Source of the DNA: Phorcus lineatus
Lineage: Eukaryota; Mollusca; Gastropoda; Trochida; Trochidae
Direction: 5' to 3'
NCBI GenBank assembly: GCA_921293015.1
Contig: OV121093.1
Span: forward strand, 2,147,027-2,211,026
Length of the DNA stretch: 64,000 nt
The position numbers were made by a program, and so were the translations under genes. The notes under the pieces were generated by a model that was not told the DNA's origin, did no database searches, and worked only from the letters and a program-made list of their open reading frames with translations. Position 1 is the stretch's first letter. Each line of letters starts with the position of its first letter. Positions 23,201 to 64,000 of this stretch are shown here, piece by piece.

Positions 23201-24017
23201 TGGTTTCAGATAATTTCGAAACATGTGCATGCATCACACTGTTTAGTTATTTGGTCTTTATGGACAGGTCTTGTAAAGAGGTCATTCAGATGATAAGAAC
23301 TCTCGATGTAATCGTCGTTTCATGTAATACTTGAGACGTGAGCTTAAAAGGTTTTGTTTGTGGGCTTAATGGACTAGTCATATGAGAAAAATCATGTTTC
23401 GTTTCAGATAAGTCTGGAGACATCTGCAAGTTCAAACCGTGTCAAAATGGCGGACTGTGTTTCCGGCACACTCAGAACGGATACACGTGCACGTGTCCAG
23501 TAGGATACGTTGGAGTATCATGTGAGACGAAGATGTGAGCATCCTATATATATCTTCAGAGAATAAAAATAGTTTTCGAAATTATTCGCGACATTGTTGA
23601 TATGTTTACTCTAGATATCACACCTGCGTTATGGTTGGCACACTGCTAAAACTTTAATCCAATCAGAAACCAGCAAGTGAAGGCAAAGTAGTCTTTTGTC
23701 ATTCAAGTTTTCATTTTATGAGCACGTAACTCCCAATATACACCTTTACGTCCTGTTTGGCGCTTTAATTAACTATACTACATGAAACGTGATAAAGTAT
23801 TCATGACAAAAGCTTTGGATTTATAATAAGTTGCAAAGCACTTCGGCGAATCACTGTGAAAGAATTCATCATTAAAAATAGAATTCGTCCCAATTTAGAA
23901 TTAATTTTTTCTTCTCTTAATGTTTGCAGTCCATGCCTCGTTGACATGTTGGACAACTCATGTCCTAAATGTAAAACTGTTGGCGCATTGACACAAAGAA
24001 TTACTCCTATATCCTAG
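20206..24017 (+). CDS. Secreted EGF-domain cysteine-rich protein (6 exons, 130 aa)
   Basis: Exons 20206-20218, 20966-21010, 21468-21499, 22303-22390, 23408-23534 and 23930-24017. Phases run 1, 1, 0, 1, 2 and the total is 393 nt, ending in TAG. Residues 1-17 ([17 protein letters not shown]) are a signal peptide. VKR at 23-25 could be a propeptide cleavage site. Residues 29-58 form a six-cysteine module ending [10 protein letters not shown]. Residues 66-98 are one EGF-like domain (C-x4-C-x5-C-x9-C-x-C-x8-C, with PCQNGG and CPVGYVG). A short tail carries CPKCK. The protein is secreted; a signalling, matrix or shell role is possible but not shown. Exon 1 is only 13 coding nt and rests on phase and signal-peptide quality. 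Reading through the exon 5 donor would stop after ETKM, an alternative shorter end. Confidence 0.85.
22004..22076. mobile_element. Half copy of the CAGTCTGATTAAAAT palindromic element
   Basis: Runs GAGTTCGAATCTCGAAAAAGT ... CCTCGGAACATAGTCGATTTTAATCAGACTG (quoted in parts). The order matches the right arm of the full palindrome at 62338-62531. It lies in the third intron of the EGF gene. The GTTCGAATCTC part resembles a tRNA B box, so a tRNA-derived SINE origin is possible. Confidence 0.65.
22342..22645 (+). repeat. 76-bp tandem repeat carrying the exon 4 end and its splice donor, 4 copies
   Basis: Units start at 22342, 22418, 22494 and 22570. Each holds the last 49 nt of exon 4 (from ACAGTGTACTGCAAGAG to TGTGTTG) followed by GTGAGT and intronic GTGGTAGTTTGTATTAAAT. 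The first is the real exon end (22390|22391); copies end at 22466, 22542 and 22618 with the donor kept. The copies have no acceptor of their own, and 76 is not a multiple of three, so reading through hits a stop. Confidence 0.9.
22970..23407 (+). repeat. Degenerate tandem copies of the exon 5 splice acceptor region
   Basis: TTTCAG or a close variant, often followed by ATAA, recurs at about 22975, 23040, 23110, 23204, 23318 (TTTCAT) and the true acceptor at 23402-23407. Between them, blocks like CTTTATGGACAGGTCTTG, CTTTACAGACTGGTCTT and CTTAATGGACTAGTC recur. These are diverged tandem units of about 85-135 bp, each ending in a decoy 3' splice site before the EGF exon. Confidence 0.7.
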
Positions 24018-24213
24018 ATGTATTGCATTTAAAACCGAAGGGACGTTCTAGGTAAGGCTTTCAAAACTTGATTTCGACTCAATTTATCCAATGCTTTTAC
24101 AAAATATTTGTATGGTTAATAGATGATGAAAATTGGATTTAAATTGAATGAAGCTCTCAAAAAATTAGCATTGTCAAAAGTTATATGTGATTAGATATTC
24201 TAAACGGATGTTT

Positions 24214-24219
24214 AATAAA
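24214..24219 (+). terminator. Polyadenylation signal AATAAA for the EGF gene
   Basis: AATAAA about 200 nt after the TAG stop at 24017, in TTTAATAAAACAG. It is the nearest canonical signal downstream. Confidence 0.6.
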
Positions 24220-24289
24220 ACAGCTTTTCCTTTAATATTTGTTGTACTTTAGTACCTTTTTAATAATGTTTTGCATCAAGCACATATTG

Positions 24290-24512
24290 TATACAAGAGG
24301 ACGCACATTTTATACACAAGAGAACGCACATATTGTGTACAAGAGAACGCACATATTCTATACAAGAGAACGCACATCTTGTACACAAGAGAACGCACAT
24401 ATTGTATACAAGAGAACGCACATATTGTATACAAGAGAACGCACATCGTTTACACAAGAGAACGCACATATTGTATTCAAGAGAATGCACCTATTATATA
24501 CACGAAAACGCA
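24290..24512. repeat. 23-bp tandem repeat, about 9-10 copies
   Basis: The unit is approximately ACAAGAGAACGCACATATTGTAT quoted in parts: ACAAGAGAACGCACAT then ATTGTAT. Copies vary slightly. Open frames on both strands across it are by-products. Confidence 0.85.
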
Positions 24513-24873
24513 GCTTAAAAGTAATATTTTGACTTGTTCAAAGCACATCAGCACATGTAGAAAGTTATAGGCATTTTTGTTTACATCGGCATCCACATTA
24601 GAAATCTAATTGAAGTTGTTTTATTCAACCTCAATCAAACATGTCCCAGTTTGGTGTAATTCTTCTTCAGATACGTGACATTCATGAACATGTAGATGCC
24701 CTTTATTCAAACACGTTTAGTCGGTTGAAACTTTTCGAAAACCAACCAAAACTCAACCCTTCATTTATTCGACCCAACAATTGACTCGTGAAACGTCACA
24801 AGTAAGAATAACAAAACGGCTTCAACGAAACAATCTTCTTACCAGCAAAGTTCCAACTAAAAGTAGTAAATAT

Positions 24874-24912
<39 letters not shown>

Positions 24913-26308
24913 TCACGATGTCAGCATCGTTACAATGAAACATACAACCTTTAGTTCGAACTTCAAGCAATGTACAGCCTATAGATCTGACGTGATCGAT
25001 GTCATCTTCATTGTCCATGTGTCCAGACAGCAGCCATCAATTACAAATGGTTGTAGTACAAGATGTACGCTTTGTTTTATATCGGCAGGATCGATCAAAT
25101 TGACATTGGCCGCGGGCAACTCTTGACCAACGGCAGCTGACCATCAGAACAATAGATGTGTCTGTGGTGGTTACGTGGATAACTGTCGAGAATCAATCAA
25201 TGTTTCAGCTCGAATACTAGACGACGTAGTCTTTTCTTGACGTATGTATATACTTGATAAATGATTTGCTTATGTAGAACATTGGATAACCGGAGAGGCC
25301 AGCCCTGAGTTAAACATTATGCTATTAGAAAATATTAATCAAGGGAACAAATCCTAACTTATTCGAATCTGTTTCATGGATTGAGATTTAGATGTTTTTG
25401 TTGTAATTTCAGAAGAATATACGTAGTGACATCATAGCAAAATCGTAATAATTGCCTCATGATCAAACGTTTAACAACGATCAGCAGATTTTCGATTATG
25501 AACAAAGTTAAATCAATCAGATATGTCTATTTTGCGGAATGAATGCAGCATAAAACACTCATATATGCAACGATATGTAATAAAATTTCCAATGACGGAT
25601 CACCGGAAGTGTTGTTTGTTTCAGGCATGTGTAATTACTTGATCTTAGCAATATGACTTATCCTTCAGTATTCACATGTATGGATCTCTGAGCGTATCCA
25701 AAGGGAAGATACAGAACAAAATTGGGATTAAGTTATTGGAGTGAAGTCCTTATATGGATGATATTAGCAATGCCTCTTAACTAGCTGAAACTAATCAAAC
25801 TAAAGACGTGAATCACTTCCATAACTATTATTTTCATCAAAAATAGTTTATATGCAATGCATTATGCTATCAGTTTTATATAATCAATGTTTAGGTTGTT
25901 TTCAATGTACGGTGTTCATTATTCGCCGTTGATAGTAATGTCAACATTTGGACATGTTTGCTGGTCATGGTAAAGACATGCTCCTGGAAGGAGTTGCCAA
26001 ACCCAAGCTGCAAGTCAACGGATAGAATCCAGAGCAAATTTTAGTCGCTCTGTAACCTTTTTTTCTCAATTTGCCTTTCTTTCCGTCTTTTCCCTCTTCC
26101 TTTCGATATTCCTGCTCTTTCCTTTCTTTCTTGGATAATTTCAATTGAAGTGTTGAATAACCGAAATTTGTTGTAGGCTCGTAAAATCTCAAGCGACTCA
26201 CTCTTTAGTAGATAGGCAATACGATATCGTTAGAGAACAGAAAATCAACCCGGGTTAAGCATTCTCCATGGATTATTGTCAGTATGACCTACCAGGATGG
26301 TTAGTAGA
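24513..26308. other. Intergenic DNA with a (TA)n tract
   Basis: A (TA)n microsatellite lies at about 24880-24909. The 78-codon minus frame at 25965-26201 is a Lys/Glu-rich low-complexity reading of a TTTC/TTCC-rich tract. No gene is supported. Confidence 0.4.
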
Positions 26309-26445
26309 GCGAGAGAGAGACAGAGAGAAATAGAGAGAGAGAGGGACAGAGACAGAGACAGACAGAGAGAGACACAGATAGAGACAGAGAGAGACAAAGA
26401 CAGAGACAGAGAGAGAGGGAGAGACAGACAGACAGAGACGGAGAT
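26309..26445. repeat. (GA)n/(GACA)n purine-rich microsatellite
   Basis: About 137 bp of almost pure GAGA/GACAGA sequence on the plus strand, imperfect. It could adopt triplex (H-DNA) structure under supercoiling. Confidence 0.9.
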
Positions 26446-26978
26446 TGTTTATTTATAATACAATACAATACAAAACTAAATTACATAAAATATATCATAT
26501 ATATATAGTTATATTGGCTACCAAAATGGTTATGAGATACATTTTCTCTTATGTATACATAAAACCAACAATACTAAAAAGACAACACACATACAACAAG
26601 GTCTTATTTATTTCAAATATGTCACAATTATACCTCTGTCGTCTACTGAGGTCGGCATGCTCCTCTTGTACACAATTAGTGACACACTTGGATGTTGGGC
26701 TGACATTTCCAGGATTTGATTGAACGTGTAGTGAATGTTCTCACGTCACATATTTAAGCCGAGATTAAGTGAGTTATTAAAATGCGTGAGAATTGATTTA
26801 AATTTGCTATGGGCTGCATCAATTTTAGTTTTTAACATATTTCTTTTATGACACATTGATCACGAACATTTAATATACAGTCAAACTGCTTGATGAAGTA
26901 CTATGGTTAAGTTTTTGATTGGCAGTCACTGAAATTTGTCATCTTCCGCATCAAGATATGTCTGAGCACTAGACCCCT

Positions 26979-27043
26979 GGGCCTAGATTTTTGAAGCTCT
27001 CTTAGTGCTAAGATACTCGTTAGCCAATGAAAATCTAGGTCCT
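26979..27043. mobile_element. Degraded GGGCCTAG-family MITE (copy 2)
   Basis: GGGCCTAGATTTTTGAAGCT followed after about 35 bp by AATCTAGGTCC. It is a shortened copy of the element at 1838-1946, with most of the right arm lost. Confidence 0.75.
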
Positions 27044-27499
27044 GCACTATTAGTCAACAACTTATATATATTTATGTAATGCATGTGATCTACATATTAA
27101 TTTAAGTCTTCTGAATACTAAAAATGCTTGCGATAGAAGATGCACTCTCTTATCCATAAAGATGCGAAAATATTTGGACGAAAATTACAATTTAAACAAC
27201 GAGAATTCAGCTTAAATCTTTAAAGCCGAAAGACACAAGATATAATTTGTAAAAATTCGTTGATCAAGAGCATTGCTTTTTGAAATAAATTTATATCGAT
27301 GTTTTTAGAGAGGTATGTATAGAATGTGATACAATCGTTATTAGAATCGAGAGATCTTTTAAATGGTTCATACGTAGTATAAGAATTATATCGAAACGTT
27401 ACTAACCGTACAAGCACAATACGTTTATCCATGAGGATTTGATATATCAATATTCTTTACAGTCAGACAGATGTATATTATTAAAGGTTCGCCTTGCTC

Positions 27500-27741
27500 A
27501 ATATGTACCCGTTTCTAAAGCTGGGTTGACATGTGGATACAGGATTGCATATGTCTTGCCCAGAGACTTTTTCAAATGTAAAACCCACGTCACATTTTTT
27601 GTTGACTCCACCTGGAGTAGAACCCGGACCGGTCGTGTGAGAGGTCAGCAAGGCAACCACTTCGTGCTCTATAAAACCTAGTGCTCCTGGATGTGCACAT
27701 GTGTGTATATGACAAATACTACACTGCTTATGTTTCACCAT
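27500..27741 (-). mobile_element. tRNA-derived SINE-like element
   Basis: On the minus strand, TAGAGCACGAAGTGG (27671-27657) resembles a Pol III A box, and 33 nt later GGTTCTACTCC (27624-27614) matches a B box (GGTTCGANTCC) with one change. A body containing GACGTGGG and TCTGGGCAAGACATATG follows. Upstream, ATGGTGAAACA...GCAGTGTA (27741 inward) is shared with 28080-28171, so the 5' part is also dispersed. No tRNA cloverleaf is intact, so it is not called a tRNA gene. Confidence 0.55.
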
Positions 27742-28079
27742 AATAATTATAATTTGATAATCTAAAAGTATAGAAGAAACATTCTATATTTTATAGATGT
27801 CGAAAAAAAAGTTTTTTGTCACTGAATGCATGAATTGTACAATAAAACATTTACAAAATTCAAGCCGCAAAACTTTTCATATCATCATGAACTATACTCA
27901 ACAAAAACAAAAGCACTCCATTATTCAATTTTTGCATATTATTTTGATAAAGATATGGCCAAATTTTAGGTTTTATTATTGGTGTGTTCCTGTACTTGTG
28001 TTGTCGTATATGCACCTTAAAAGTGAATAAGTATTAGGTTTAGAAAGTGTCTTATGATATTTGATTAATGAGTTCTTAC

Positions 28080-28171
28080 AAGAACCCTCGCTGAAAACAA
28101 AGCTTGCCGACCAGACGTGATAGGTGCACATGCGTATATGAAATATGTTACACTGCCTTTGTTTCACCATA
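28080..28171 (-). repeat. Truncated relative of the 27500-27741 element
   Basis: It shares ATGGTGAAACA, GCAGTGTA, TTTCATATACGCATGTGCAC-type blocks in the same order with the start of the neighbouring SINE-like element, but lacks the A and B boxes. The two lie about 430 bp apart. Confidence 0.5.
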
Positions 28172-30075
28172 TGGTCGATAATCGTTGTACGGAATTGAAG
28201 AATTCATTTCGTCAATAATACATACTACAAGTATTGGGTGAATACAAAATGAGTTTAGAATAAACCTTTTTTTCTAATATTTCTAGCAAGAATTAAAAAA
28301 TCACTTGAACCACCAGTCAGTTAGTCGGCTACGTCAATCTAAAGAGTTTCTTTAGTCTATGTGCGTAGATCATTTATCACTTCGGTGAGTACGTGGCTCC
28401 CTGGTTATCTATATACACCTGACAGGGAAATCCTCATGCATTAATATTTATTACACGTCAATGCCTTTTTCCGAGTTTTTCTTTTATCGCAGGGTTAGGG
28501 AGTATACAATTGCTGATACGATAGCATCATAAAATTTGTTATTAACTTATCAAATTTAACCAGCACTGGATATTTTACTCGTAATTTAATAATTTTCACT
28601 TATATATATGTATATGATTATTAGAGATGGTTGTAAAAAGCAAGATTACTCAATCTCATGAGATTAGTTGTACGTTATATTTGCCATCAGGTTTCTATTG
28701 TAATGGTTAACCATATTTTATCATGGAAACGAAGCTAATGGGAAATTAAGAGTCGTTAATTAGGGCACAGAAGATTTTTAAAAGAGGGAGGAAATTTCCT
28801 TTGTTTTTTCTCTGGTGCAAGGTTTAATACGTTTTCTTTTTAAGATTACCAATGGAAAGTGAGAAATGTTTTTAAGTGATTGCCTTTGGGTATAAAAGAC
28901 ATTTTTGATATCAAATTAATCCAAAAATATAATCTGACCAGCTTGACCATTTAACTGACCAATGGAAATGCATGTTGATTAATGTGATTTTTTAACCAAT
29001 TTCACGTATGTATTTAAGGCGTACACGATTCATTATATCTTAATTAACTATTTCTGAAAATTACGGTCTTTTTTCGCGGATGGGATGTATTAGATCAGGT
29101 ACTTACAGCATACTACAACATAAATCAGCCAATCAAAACGTGCGAGAGAGGACAGACTAGGTAGCCAGAATAGACAAAAGTTCTATACCCATAAATATAG
29201 TCTTTAAATTTTCATCGCTAAACATCATTATTCCAATACAAGAAGCGGCTCATCGGTATTCTGTTATAGAAAATAAAGTCGACATGCCAAATTTGTTTAT
29301 TGAACAAATAAATACCGTTACAACCAGATAAGCATTTTTTAATAAATATATTCTGGCCAAATACTAAAACAACAAAAGACGCTGTTAAATTAATGAGTAC
29401 ATGACATCAGTTACATGACAACTGAAAATTAGTGTGAATTTTCAGTTTTTTCCTCTCAGGTTTCCAGTTTAGGCTCATTGAAGTCGCAAAGAGACAATTC
29501 ATCACTTATCACTAACAGACAAACGTCTGACCAATGACGGCAACGTTTGAATTATATGAATTCAAAAGGTTCTGTACACATGGACATTTACAAGATGATA
29601 TCTGATAAAAAAAAGCAATGTTTAAGATTTTCCAGTTTACGTTTAACCCACCATATGAGAGTACATCAACTGCCATGAAGGTAACCTTAATGGTTGCGTT
29701 TATATAATGTTCAAATATTTGTACCGCATGTGGGAATCGAACTGCTGAACCCTCATACAGTTGATCATCAATCTCGAGCCCATTTCATCAACCCTTGCAT
29801 ATGTACTATAAGACAATATGGCATGCACATCCATCAAAACAGGCTTAATCGTGCTGCCAAATACATCCAAAACCTGTTGACCATCAGAAATAGACATTTG
29901 TTTGAGTGGACACTTTGAAAAGTGTATATTACGTATCCAGTGTGAGTGTGATTCATCACCGGGGTGAGACAAGGCGCTGCTCTAGCTTCTGACAGGTGCC
30001 CGTATAAGACGGGGCGAGACAGACAGCCCCTCGTCACAATCTTCCTTTCGGATCGGACCATTGTCAAGCAAGAGG
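28172..30075. other. Upstream region of the large matrix-type gene
   Basis: AT-rich, with short open frames only (for example 29694-29918 plus and 29700-29972 minus overlap each other and look non-coding). The promoter of the gene starting at 30076 should lie near its right end; no clear core element is visible. Confidence 0.4.
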
Positions 30076-61299
<31,224 letters not shown>

Positions 61300-61423
61300 C
61301 CCTTTCATACTGACACAGCATGACCGAGGTATGGCGCGAGCACAAGGGCGTTGATGGTCCGCCATTTTGTTTTGTTTTGTATAAGTGCTTTGGTACAATT
61401 GCGCTGTAGTTTTGCAAATCAAA

Positions 61424-61429
61424 AATAAA
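61424..61429 (+). terminator. Polyadenylation signal AATAAA for the large gene
   Basis: AATAAA 125 nt after the TAG stop at 61299, in AAAAATAAAGATTATACATG. It supports the assigned 3' end of the gene. Confidence 0.7.
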
Positions 61430-62337
61430 GATTATACATGTTTTTTATGGAATAAACAAGTGAAAAATATTTTATTCTTAGACTGATCGAAAATGCCGCA
61501 ATTGTTACGCCATAGCAAGTATTTTTATATTCGCAGCGTCTTAGCCGATTTTTATTTATCTTTTTGGAAGAACGTGCCTATTCTTTTTTAATTTGTCAAA
61601 TATAAAGCAATGTAAATTCCACCCTCAGATACATGCTTCTATTTAATTTTAAGATACTCATAAATTAAAAGGGTAAATGTATAAACATAATTCCATTTGT
61701 AATTGCATTATCCCAAAACCCCGATAGACCCTATTTTAAAGGCCTTTTGGTGACCAAACAACCTTATTCTACTAATTATCGTTAATGTTGCTATATGTAG
61801 GTTGGATATTTAATAAGCTGTGATCTTAAGTGGCTTTCTCTCGTTACTGTCACTAGAACGACACTGTTTACATGAACCCGTCTGGGCTATCTTTACAATA
61901 TTCGCTAGACTATATTTATATAATAAAATCACAATGATGCTCGTCTTCATTAGAAGAACAGAAATACAGTAATTTGTTTAAGCATAAATAATCTATTTCA
62001 AATCAAAGATCATTTCCGTATATGTCATTTTCTAATCTTTGTTCATGCAACTGTGACGCTACCTGCTACAAGAAGCTGCAAATTACGTTAGCGTCATAAC
62101 AATGTAACGTCATTAACATCATAAGATATATTTATCTCGACTTCCAAAGCATTCCCGCATTTTTTAATTGTTGGTAATTAATACGGCACATGATAAATTT
62201 TCTTATAACCCGTCCGTGTGAAATACAGCAGCAATATTAAACTAATGTAATACCGTTGCACGTGTGACGTCAAAATATTTTTTGTTTTTGACATTGTTAG
62301 GACTGCCGTCACAATGGCAGCCAAGTCGCGGAAATAT
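61430..62337. other. Intergenic DNA, nothing recognised
   Basis: AT-rich. No coding exon, tandem array or clear foldback element seen. Confidence 0.4.
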
Positions 62338-62531
62338 CAGTCTGATTAAAATCAACCGTGTTTCGAGAAATAAAAGTTTCAAAATATTGACTCAATCTAG
62401 ATTCGAACTCTATCTGTCTAGGCTATCTTCGTTGTTGAGAGGATAACCTAGACAATTAGAGTTCGACTCTCGAAAGAGTCAATATTATGAAACTTTAATT
62501 CCTCGGAACACGGTCCATTTTAATCAGACTG
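62338..62531. mobile_element. 194-bp near-perfect palindromic element
   Basis: The left end CAGTCTGATTAAAATCAACC and right end ATTTTAATCAGACTG are inverted; the arms run almost to the centre (TCTAGATTCGAACTCTATC facing AGAGTTCGACTCTC). The central GAGTTCGACTCTC resembles a Pol III B box, so it may be a head-to-head pair of tRNA-derived repeats. A half copy lies at 22004-22076. Confidence 0.8.
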
Positions 62532-64000
62532 CGGAAGTGTTTTCTTTCAGCACACTGTCGGCAGTTATGCTTGGTTACTGAAGCCCAGTAATAAACAGAA
62601 TAATAAACTTCCCTCCATTCTGTAATTATTAATATTCAATACGGCACATAATAAATGTTCATATCTCACCCATGGACACATTGTACCATAACTTTTCTGT
62701 AGTGTATTTCAGTATTCAAGGGCAGTATCACGTTGTTTGAACATTTTTTATCATTCGATCTGGTATTGCTTCTTTTGATTAAAAAACAATGTCATGCGAA
62801 TGGCATCATTTATTTGACTTTTCGTGTTATCAATTTGCTTATCTAAAAAATTAACGTGCTGCTGCCTATAGGGGTTATTAGAATATTCAGTAATTTGAAA
62901 ACGTAAGTGGATTTATATTCTTTAAATTTTTTAAACGAATGTTTTATATGTTGCAGCGTCTGCAGTTTTTCATTGGTGGACGGGAGAAAGAGGGCGTTAT
63001 TTTTTTTATATCATTTGATCTGCATTTATACTGCACGAATGTTGCAAACACCTTACAATGACTCTATACCTTTATGACCTTGTTTTTCGTCTTAACTCTT
63101 AAAGAGTTACATTTCCTGCTACATGTCTGTAAATACGAATTCTATGTCACGAGTTGGTTTCTATTTCTGAAGAAATGACATAAAGTTTATGATATTCAAG
63201 TAAAAGACGTCAAAACGAGACAAATAAACTTCGTTTCCTTAATTGATGAAAATTGATATTTGAGTTTTATTTGTGTTGTCCGCTTTATCAAATAAAGACT
63301 TTATTTGTTTTTTGATACTTTAATGTTTGTGTTTAAAGTATTTATTACAAAAGGCAATGTGAATATACTTGTGTTTCTTGCTCGAGACTGTAATGTTCGT
63401 ATTCTGGGGAAATAAATGATTGAATCGGTATGGAGGTGTCTTCGTTAAACATACCTCTATGTAAATTGGCACTAACCATCAATGACCGGGTCTGGTGCTC
63501 AGTTCCTAGAACGTCAATAAAAGATGGGAGTTTTGCTTCCTTGCTCGGCGCTCGGGATTAATAGGATAGAAAATTGCTTCCTCATTCGCTGAACGGTGGC
63601 GTCAGAGAAAATTCCCAAACAGATATCAGAATATATACATAGCAAAATGAGAGTTATACCATTAAAATTGAAGCAATAACTTGTATTTTCATAAGTCATC
63701 GCTGACTTAATATTAATGTTGATATTTACAGCAGGGTTCAAGTTAACCCTGCCTAAACCTTACCTTGATGGATAATTGAGTGGTTAGTAAGGTGAATGGC
63801 GATAACAAATTAATATTCCTTTAGTTAAGAAAATATATAATACAAGGAACTTTTGGAACTACCATATCAGCAAGTTTAAGATAAAGATTAATTGAATGTA
63901 TTTGGCATAACATCATCTCCATGAGATTCGAGTTGAGTCCTTTGAGAGATTCGAGTTGAGTCCTTTGAGAGATTTGAACCAACACACACATGGTCTTGCA
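62532..64000. other. Intergenic DNA, nothing recognised apart from a short duplication
   Basis: A 24-bp direct duplication (GAGATTCGAGTTGAGTCCTTT in part) lies at about 63925-63970. Other open frames, including 63514-63741 minus, have no recognisable protein pattern. Confidence 0.4.

Noticed and set aside
24239-24570. Several overlapping open frames of about 60-100 codons
   Set aside because: All are readings of the 23-bp tandem repeat.

Overview
This is eukaryotic genomic DNA, AT-rich, with long introns and many repeats. It is almost certainly from a mollusc, most likely a bivalve. The reasons are a coiled-coil/C1q-domain secreted protein of the type greatly expanded in bivalves, small secreted antistasin-, WAP- and EGF-type cysteine-rich proteins, and several short foldback transposon families of a kind I associate with bivalve genomes. 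The species call is inference; no search was possible. There are no bacterial-type operons, rRNA genes, CRISPR arrays or convincing functional tRNAs.

Layout. 1-13.7 kb: no gene I can support. It holds a 63-bp minisatellite, foldback elements, two broken Tc1/mariner transposases pointing apart, a 36-bp minisatellite and a 220-bp hAT-like element. 13.9-15.95 kb (minus): a two-exon gene for a secreted 465-residue coiled-coil protein ending in a C1q domain. 16.8-19.7 kb (minus): a small secreted cysteine-rich gene with one signal-peptide exon that can join in phase to a WAP-like terminal exon or to an antistasin exon. 20.2-24.2 kb (plus): a six-exon gene for a 130-residue secreted protein with a six-cysteine module and one EGF domain. 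Its fourth intron is bordered by tandem copies of its own 5' and 3' splice sites. 24.2-30 kb: repeats and a tRNA-derived SINE-like element.

30.1-61.3 kb (plus): one large gene, reconstructed here from 20 exons whose junctions all fall in phase 1. They give a continuous 892-codon reading frame: signal peptide, Thr/Pro/Ser-rich mucin-like part, a Gly/Tyr/Pro/Gln/Thr repeat part, and a tail built from microexons of 14-33 nt. The predicted mature protein has no cysteine. I do not recognise the family. It looks like a structural or matrix protein (shell, byssus, periostracum or mucus), which is inference. Its introns carry three large minisatellites (49 bp, 34 bp with an 816-bp higher-order period, and a C-rich 22-24 bp), a 102-bp repeat, a (TA)n tract with a hairpin, and a cluster of perfect TGACGTCA sites. 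61.4-64 kb: no gene; one long palindromic element.

All recognised genes encode secreted proteins. The two cysteine-rich genes lie head to head with about 480 bp between their start codons. Exon models rest on GT/AG sites, phase continuity and protein pattern only; no transcript evidence was available.
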